A stretch of 64,000 nt of DNA. It comes from an uncultured Paracoccaceae bacterium (GTDB lineage: Bacteria; Pseudomonadota; Alphaproteobacteria; Rhodobacterales; Rhodobacteraceae). The notes under the pieces were generated by a model. It made no database searches and was not told where the DNA came from. It worked only from the letters and a program-made list of their open reading frames with translations. The stretch covers positions 186,001 through 250,000 of the forward strand of contig CANMKB010000003.1 in assembly GCA_947498415.1 (NCBI GenBank), given 5' to 3'. The first letter of the stretch is position 1; each line of letters begins with the position of its first letter. Position numbers and translations under genes: made by a program. This document shows positions 60,535-64,000 of this stretch, in pieces.

Positions 60535-62514
60535 ATGGCCGCCAAAGATAACGACGACCGCAAGAACGACGATCAGGACGCTGAAATCTCGCTCGATATG
60601 AGCCAGACCGCCGTCAAAAAGATGATCGCCGAAGCGCGTGAGAAGGGCTACATCACTTACGATCAGCTGAACCAAGTGCTGCCGCCGGATCAGGTCAGCT
60701 CTGAGCAGATCGAAGATGTGATGTCGATGCTTTCTGAAATGGGCATCAACATCATCGAAGACGAAGAAGTCGACGAAGAAGAGCAAAAGACAACCGCGCT
60801 GGTCGATACGTCCTCTGCCAACCGTGAGGTTGCGCTGGGCTCTGGCAATCAGGAAAAACTGGATCGTACAGATGATCCGGTTCGGATGTACCTGCGCGAG
60901 ATGGGCTCTGTTGAGCTGCTCAGCCGTGAAGGCGAGATCGCGATTGCCAAGCGGATCGAAGCTGGCCGCAATACGATGATCGCCGGGCTGTGTGAAAGCC
61001 CGCTGACATTCCAAGCGATCACGATCTGGCGTGACGAACTTTTGTCCGAAGACATTCTGCTGCGCGATGTCATCGATCTGGAAACCACTTTTGGTGACCA
61101 GATGGATGAAGAGGCCGAAGAGCAGCCTGTCGTTGCAAATGTGACAACGGCACCGGATGAGAAGAAAGAAAAAGCGCAAGAGTTGGATGCGGATGGCAAT
61201 CCGATTGCCAATGATGACGACGATGATGATGACGAACAGGCGAATATGTCGCTTGCCGCCATGGAAGCCGCGCTAAAGCCTCGTGTTCTAGAAACACTGG
61301 ATCGCATCGCAGATGACTACGAAATGTTGTCTGAAATGCAGGACAGCCGGATTTCTGCGACCCTGAATGAAGATGATAGTTTCTCGGACAAGCAAGAAGA
61401 GAAGTATCAGAAACTGCGGTCTGAAATCGTTGAACTGGTGAACGAGCTTCACCTACACAACAACCGTATCGAAGCGTTGATTGACCAGCTTTACGGCATC
61501 AACCGTCGCATCATGTCGATCGATAGCGCGATGGTTAAATTGGCCGACCAAGCTCGCATCAACCGTCGTGAGTTCATCGAAGCCTACCGTGGCCGCGAAC
61601 TTGATCCGACGTGGCTTGAAGACATGTCTTCCAAGCCGGGTCGGGGCTGGCAGATGTTCATGGAACGCTCTGTTGATAAAGTCGAAGAGCTGCGCTCTGA
61701 TATGGCGCAGGTCGGCACCTATGTTGGTTTGGACATTTCTGAATTCCGCCGCATCGTGCAGCAGGTTCAGAAGGGTGAGAAAGAAGCCCGTCAGGCCAAG
61801 AAAGAAATGGTCGAGGCGAACCTGCGTCTGGTTATTTCGATTGCGAAAAAATACACCAACCGTGGCCTGCAGTTCCTTGATCTTATTCAGGAAGGTAACA
61901 TTGGCCTGATGAAGGCGGTTGATAAGTTCGAATACCGCCGCGGTTACAAATTCTCGACCTATGCGACATGGTGGATCCGTCAGGCGATCACCCGTTCGAT
62001 TGCAGACCAAGCCCGCACCATCCGTATTCCAGTGCACATGATCGAAACGATCAACAAGCTGGTTCGAACAGGTCGTCAGATGCTGCACGAAATTGGCCGC
62101 GAACCAACCCCAGAGGAATTGGCAGAAAAGCTGCAAATGCCTTTGGAAAAAGTCCGCAAGGTTATGAAAATCGCGAAAGAGCCGATTTCTTTGGAGACGC
62201 CAATCGGCGACGAAGAAGATTCTCAACTCGGCGATTTCATCGAAGACAAGAACGCGGTTCTGCCGTTGGATTCCGCCATTCAGGAAAACCTGAAGGAAAC
62301 CACGACACGCGTATTGGCCTCACTGACACCACGCGAAGAGCGTGTTCTGCGGATGCGCTTTGGGATCGGAATGAACACCGACCACACTTTGGAAGAAGTG
62401 GGTCAGCAGTTCAGTGTGACCCGCGAACGGATTCGTCAAATCGAAGCGAAAGCACTGCGAAAACTCAAACACCCAAGCCGCAGCCGCAAACTGCGCAGCT
62501 TCTTGGATCAATAA
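60535..62514 (+). CDS. rpoD: RNA polymerase primary sigma factor RpoD (sigma-70)
   Basis: 659 residues. Region 1.1 is at the N-terminus. Region 1.2 appears as [20 protein letters not shown], region 2 with [20 protein letters not shown] near 470, region 3, and region 4.2 with [20 protein letters not shown] near 627. The non-conserved region holds an acidic run (NDDDDDDDE). ATG 60535 has AGGAG upstream; the frame opens at 60520. It follows dnaG on the same strand and ends in a terminator. Confidence 0.98.
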   Translation: MAAKDNDDRKNDDQDAEISLDMSQTAVKKMIAEAREKGYITYDQLNQVLPPDQVSSEQIEDVMSMLSEMGINIIEDEEVDEEEQKTTALVDTSSANREVALGSGNQEKLDRTDDPVRMYLREMGSVELLSREGEIAIAKRIEAGRNTMIAGLCESPLTFQAITIWRDELLSEDILLRDVIDLETTFGDQMDEEAEEQPVVANVTTAPDEKKEKAQELDADGNPIANDDDDDDDEQANMSLAAMEAALKPRVLETLDRIADDYEMLSEMQDSRISATLNEDDSFSDKQEEKYQKLRSEIVELVNELHLHNNRIEALIDQLYGINRRIMSIDSAMVKLADQARINRREFIEAYRGRELDPTWLEDMSSKPGRGWQMFMERSVDKVEELRSDMAQVGTYVGLDISEFRRIVQQVQKGEKEARQAKKEMVEANLRLVISIAKKYTNRGLQFLDLIQEGNIGLMKAVDKFEYRRGYKFSTYATWWIRQAITRSIADQARTIRIPVHMIETINKLVRTGRQMLHEIGREPTPEELAEKLQMPLEKVRKVMKIAKEPISLETPIGDEEDSQLGDFIEDKNAVLPLDSAIQENLKETTTRVLASLTPREERVLRMRFGIGMNTDHTLEEVGQQFSVTRERIRQIEAKALRKLKHPSRSRKLRSFLDQ

Positions 62515-62547
62515 AAAATGCCCCCGCAAGGGGGCGTTTTGTTTTTG
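62515..62547 (+). terminator. Intrinsic terminator of rpoD
   Basis: GCCCCC GCAA GGGGGC followed by GTTTTGTTTTT, right after the stop codon. Confidence 0.92.
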
Positions 62548-62556
62548 AGGGTGTGC

Positions 62557-62871
62557 ATGTTTCAAGAGGGTCCTTTGCCTGATGTCCCAGCTGTAATCTT
62601 GCTGGTGGTTTGGTTTTTTCTGTCCAGTTTTATCAGCTATGTGATGATGTACTTGGATAAACGCGCTGCTCGAAATGGGGGATGGCGAATACCTGAATCT
62701 CGTCTACAGCTTTGGTTCATTTTGGGAGGGGCCGCTGGCGGTAAATATGCCCAACGCCGATTTCGACATAAAACCCGTAAGCACCCTTTTGCGGGCCGGC
62801 TCAATGCATGTTTGGTTTTGAACTTAGTCAGCTACATTGGGCTTTGCATATATTTTGTGAACGCCTATTGA
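62557..62871 (+). CDS. DUF1294 family membrane protein
   Basis: 104 residues. Hydrophobic helices are VILLVVWFFLSSFISYVMMY and LVLNLVSYIGLCIYFVNAY. Between them the DUF1294 pattern YLDKRAARNGGWRIPESRLQ and GGAAGGKYAQRRFRHKTRK is clear. ATG 62557 with GAGGG upstream is preferred to an earlier start that would lie in the rpoD terminator. Function unknown; often found alone, as here. Confidence 0.85.
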   Translation: MFQEGPLPDVPAVILLVVWFFLSSFISYVMMYLDKRAARNGGWRIPESRLQLWFILGGAAGGKYAQRRFRHKTRKHPFAGRLNACLVLNLVSYIGLCIYFVNAY

Positions 62872-62947
62872 GGGCCTGTGATCGTTCGACGACTTGCGAT
62901 TTGTTTCTTGCAGCGGCACATTGATCTAAGTGAGATGCGGAGGTCCC

Positions 62948-63220
62948 ATGTCCTTGTTTTCAAAATTGTTCGGCGGCGGCACCCCAAAGTCAGAGCCAAC
63001 GCCCGAAGTTCACAATGGCTTTAATATCTTTATAGAGCCGCACAAAAGTGGGAATGTCTTTTGCGTGGGCGCCCGTATTGAAAAAGAGATCGATGGCGAG
63101 CGGAAGTCTCATATGATGATCCGCGCAGACAGCTTTCCAAGTGAGCAAACCGCTGCGGAAATCTCTTTGATCAAAGCCAAGAATTTCATTGATGAACAAG
63201 GGGATCGCATCTTTTCCTGA
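62948..63220 (+). CDS. HlyU-family protein
   Basis: 90 residues matching the HlyU (PF10115) family, which begins MSLFSKLFGGG as here and contains NGFNIFIEPHKSGN and the RADSFPSEQTAAEISLIKAK region. It is a small cytoplasmic protein without a helix-turn-helix; it is called transcriptional activator HlyU only through a name shared with the unrelated Vibrio regulator, so its role here is open. GGAGG precedes the ATG. It overlaps the next gene by one base. Confidence 0.83.
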   Translation: MSLFSKLFGGGTPKSEPTPEVHNGFNIFIEPHKSGNVFCVGARIEKEIDGERKSHMMIRADSFPSEQTAAEISLIKAKNFIDEQGDRIFS

Positions 63221-63657
63221 TGCAGATCGCTGCGCTCTCCTCAAGCCTTCATGCTCGCATCGCGGGCAAAGATCTGATCGTTTTTGATGGCGAATGCGTG
63301 TTGTGTTCGCGTTTCTTTCAATTTGTTCTCAAACGGGACAAGGCGGAACGGTTCCACTTTGCCACCGCACAATCAGACCTTGGTCAGGCATTGTATGGCG
63401 CGCTTGGGCTGCCGCTGGATGATTTTGAAACCAACTTGGTGATCATGGATGGGCAGATCTATCAGCATCTTGATGCCGTTTGCGCCGCCGTGCGTGACTT
63501 TGGGCCAATTTGGCGGTGTCTGGCCTTGGTGCGGTTTGGGCCGGAATGGCTGAAAACCCGGGCCTACTCATTGGTTGCACGCAACCGCTATCGCCTGTTT
63601 GGTCGGTACGAAACTTGTATGGTGCCGGATTGCGCGCTCAAAGATCGCTTTTTATAA
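63220..63657 (+). CDS. DCC1-like thiol-disulfide oxidoreductase family protein
   Basis: 145 residues. It has the signature DGECVLCS (D-G-x-C-x-x-C) at about residue 24, FFQFVLKRDKAERFHFATAQ, and a hydrophobic C-terminal part (LALVRFGPEWLKTRAYSLVA, then RYRLFG), as in the DUF393 family. It may act in disulfide exchange, but its substrates are unknown. The ATG overlaps the HlyU-family stop codon by one base, so the two genes are one transcript. Confidence 0.87.
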   Translation: MQIAALSSSLHARIAGKDLIVFDGECVLCSRFFQFVLKRDKAERFHFATAQSDLGQALYGALGLPLDDFETNLVIMDGQIYQHLDAVCAAVRDFGPIWRCLALVRFGPEWLKTRAYSLVARNRYRLFGRYETCMVPDCALKDRFL

Positions 63658-63674
63658 ATCAGCTGGAAAAACGC

Positions 63675-63710
63675 GAAATTTGGCTGATTGACGCCAATTT
63701 CTAAATTTTC
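63675..63710 (+). terminator. Weak stem-loop after the DCC1-like gene
   Basis: GAAATTTGGC and GCCAATTTC (one bulge) around an 8-nt loop, followed by TAAATTTTC. Confidence 0.35.
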
Positions 63711-63768
63711 CAAACCCGCGACAGGACTGGTGGTAGCATAAGCGCAATCAATTAGAGAGGAACGTGAA

Positions 63769-64000
63769 ATGCACATTCTAAAACGAATTTTCCAAGGACT
63801 CTTGCTTATTGTCATCGCGCTTGTCGCGATAGCGTTTGTTCTTCCACGTGAAGTTTCTGTCGCGCGTTCGATAGATATTAATGCTGGTGCGTCTGAGGTG
63901 TTCCCTCATTTGAATAGCTTAAAGGCATCAGAGGCCTGGTCACCTTGGCTTGATCGAGACCCGGATGTTGTGACGGAATACAATGATATTGAATCCGGTA
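63769..64000 (+). CDS. SRPBCC-family protein, 5' part (truncated by window)
   Basis: 77 codons are present before the window edge. A single hydrophobic segment (LLLIVIALVAIAFVLP) is followed by SVARSIDINAGASEVFPHLN and a WSPWLDRDPDV segment, the pattern of START/polyketide-cyclase-like SRPBCC proteins with an N-terminal anchor. GAGAGG lies upstream of the ATG. The hydrophobic-ligand-binding cavity part is off the window, so the role cannot be judged. Confidence 0.8.
   Translation, partial: MHILKRIFQGLLLIVIALVAIAFVLPREVSVARSIDINAGASEVFPHLNSLKASEAWSPWLDRDPDVVTEYNDIESG

Noticed and set aside
61453..62226. 257-codon open frame antisense to rpoD
   Set aside because: It fully overlaps a certain essential gene, has low-complexity composition and no domain.
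62948..63220. HlyU-family gene as evidence for haemolysin control
   Set aside because: The family shares only a name with the Vibrio regulator; no haemolysin gene is nearby.

Overview
This 64 kb window looks like the chromosome of a marine alphaproteobacterium of the Roseobacter group (Rhodobacteraceae). The grounds are: a complete Tdm/TmoXVW trimethylamine N-oxide (TMAO) locus with a choline-sulfatase next door; a DUF1127 gene followed by CTCCTCC-loop hairpin RNAs of the Rhodobacter CcsR/Cuckoo type; PutA without an N-terminal DNA-binding domain beside a PutR-like regulator; and an aa3 oxidase subunit I gene. No rRNA, CRISPR array, phage or intact insertion sequence was seen. Both window edges cut a gene.

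Layout. (1) 1-2.6 kb: end of an NRPS module with a MupA-type flavin monooxygenase joined to the adenylation domain, then its phosphopantetheinyl transferase. (2) 2.7-21 kb: an exopolysaccharide locus with a Wzz-like chain-length protein, initiating sugar transferase, Wzy-like polymerase, two acyl/acetyltransferases, a GMC oxidoreductase plus SDR pair, a WecG-type, a GT4 and a GT2 glycosyltransferase, a Gfo/Idh oxidoreductase, a 700-residue Gfo/Idh-SDR fusion, a tyrosine-kinase-like ATPase whose Walker A lysine is gone, and a glycosidase with a C-terminal membrane segment. It ends at tRNA-Leu(GAG). (3) 21-25.9 kb: DUF2306 protein, membrane LytTR regulator, lipB, choline-sulfatase, cytochrome c. 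(4) 25.9-33.7 kb: nucleotidyltransferase, then the tdm-tmoX-tmoV-tmoW operon with a divergent LacI-family regulator and twin operators. (5) 34-48.7 kb: ctaD, mrp, the DUF1127-Cuckoo RNA array, metF/metR, suhB, two GFA-family proteins, rhomboid protease, putA/putR, tRNA-Leu(UAA). (6) 48.8-64 kb: metG, aldo/keto reductase, three Tad-type pilus proteins, glutamate dehydrogenase, dnaG-rpoD and small genes.

How the genes work together. The polysaccharide genes give a nearly complete Wzx/Wzy-style line (initiation, extension, acyl decoration, polymerisation, chain-length control), but no flippase or outer-membrane exporter is visible. The choline-sulfatase and TMAO operon point to use of marine methylated amines for carbon, nitrogen or osmoprotection. 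Tdm should release dimethylamine plus a C1 unit, and metF lies within 10 kb. The RNA array carries anti-Shine-Dalgarno loops in three tandem two-hairpin units.

Most notable items: the six-hairpin RNA array; the TMAO operon with its candidate operators; the monooxygenase/adenylation hybrid; the degenerate kinase; four convergent gene pairs that overlap by exactly 4 nt at their stop codons; and a hairpin lying between the Shine-Dalgarno sequence and start codon of lipB.
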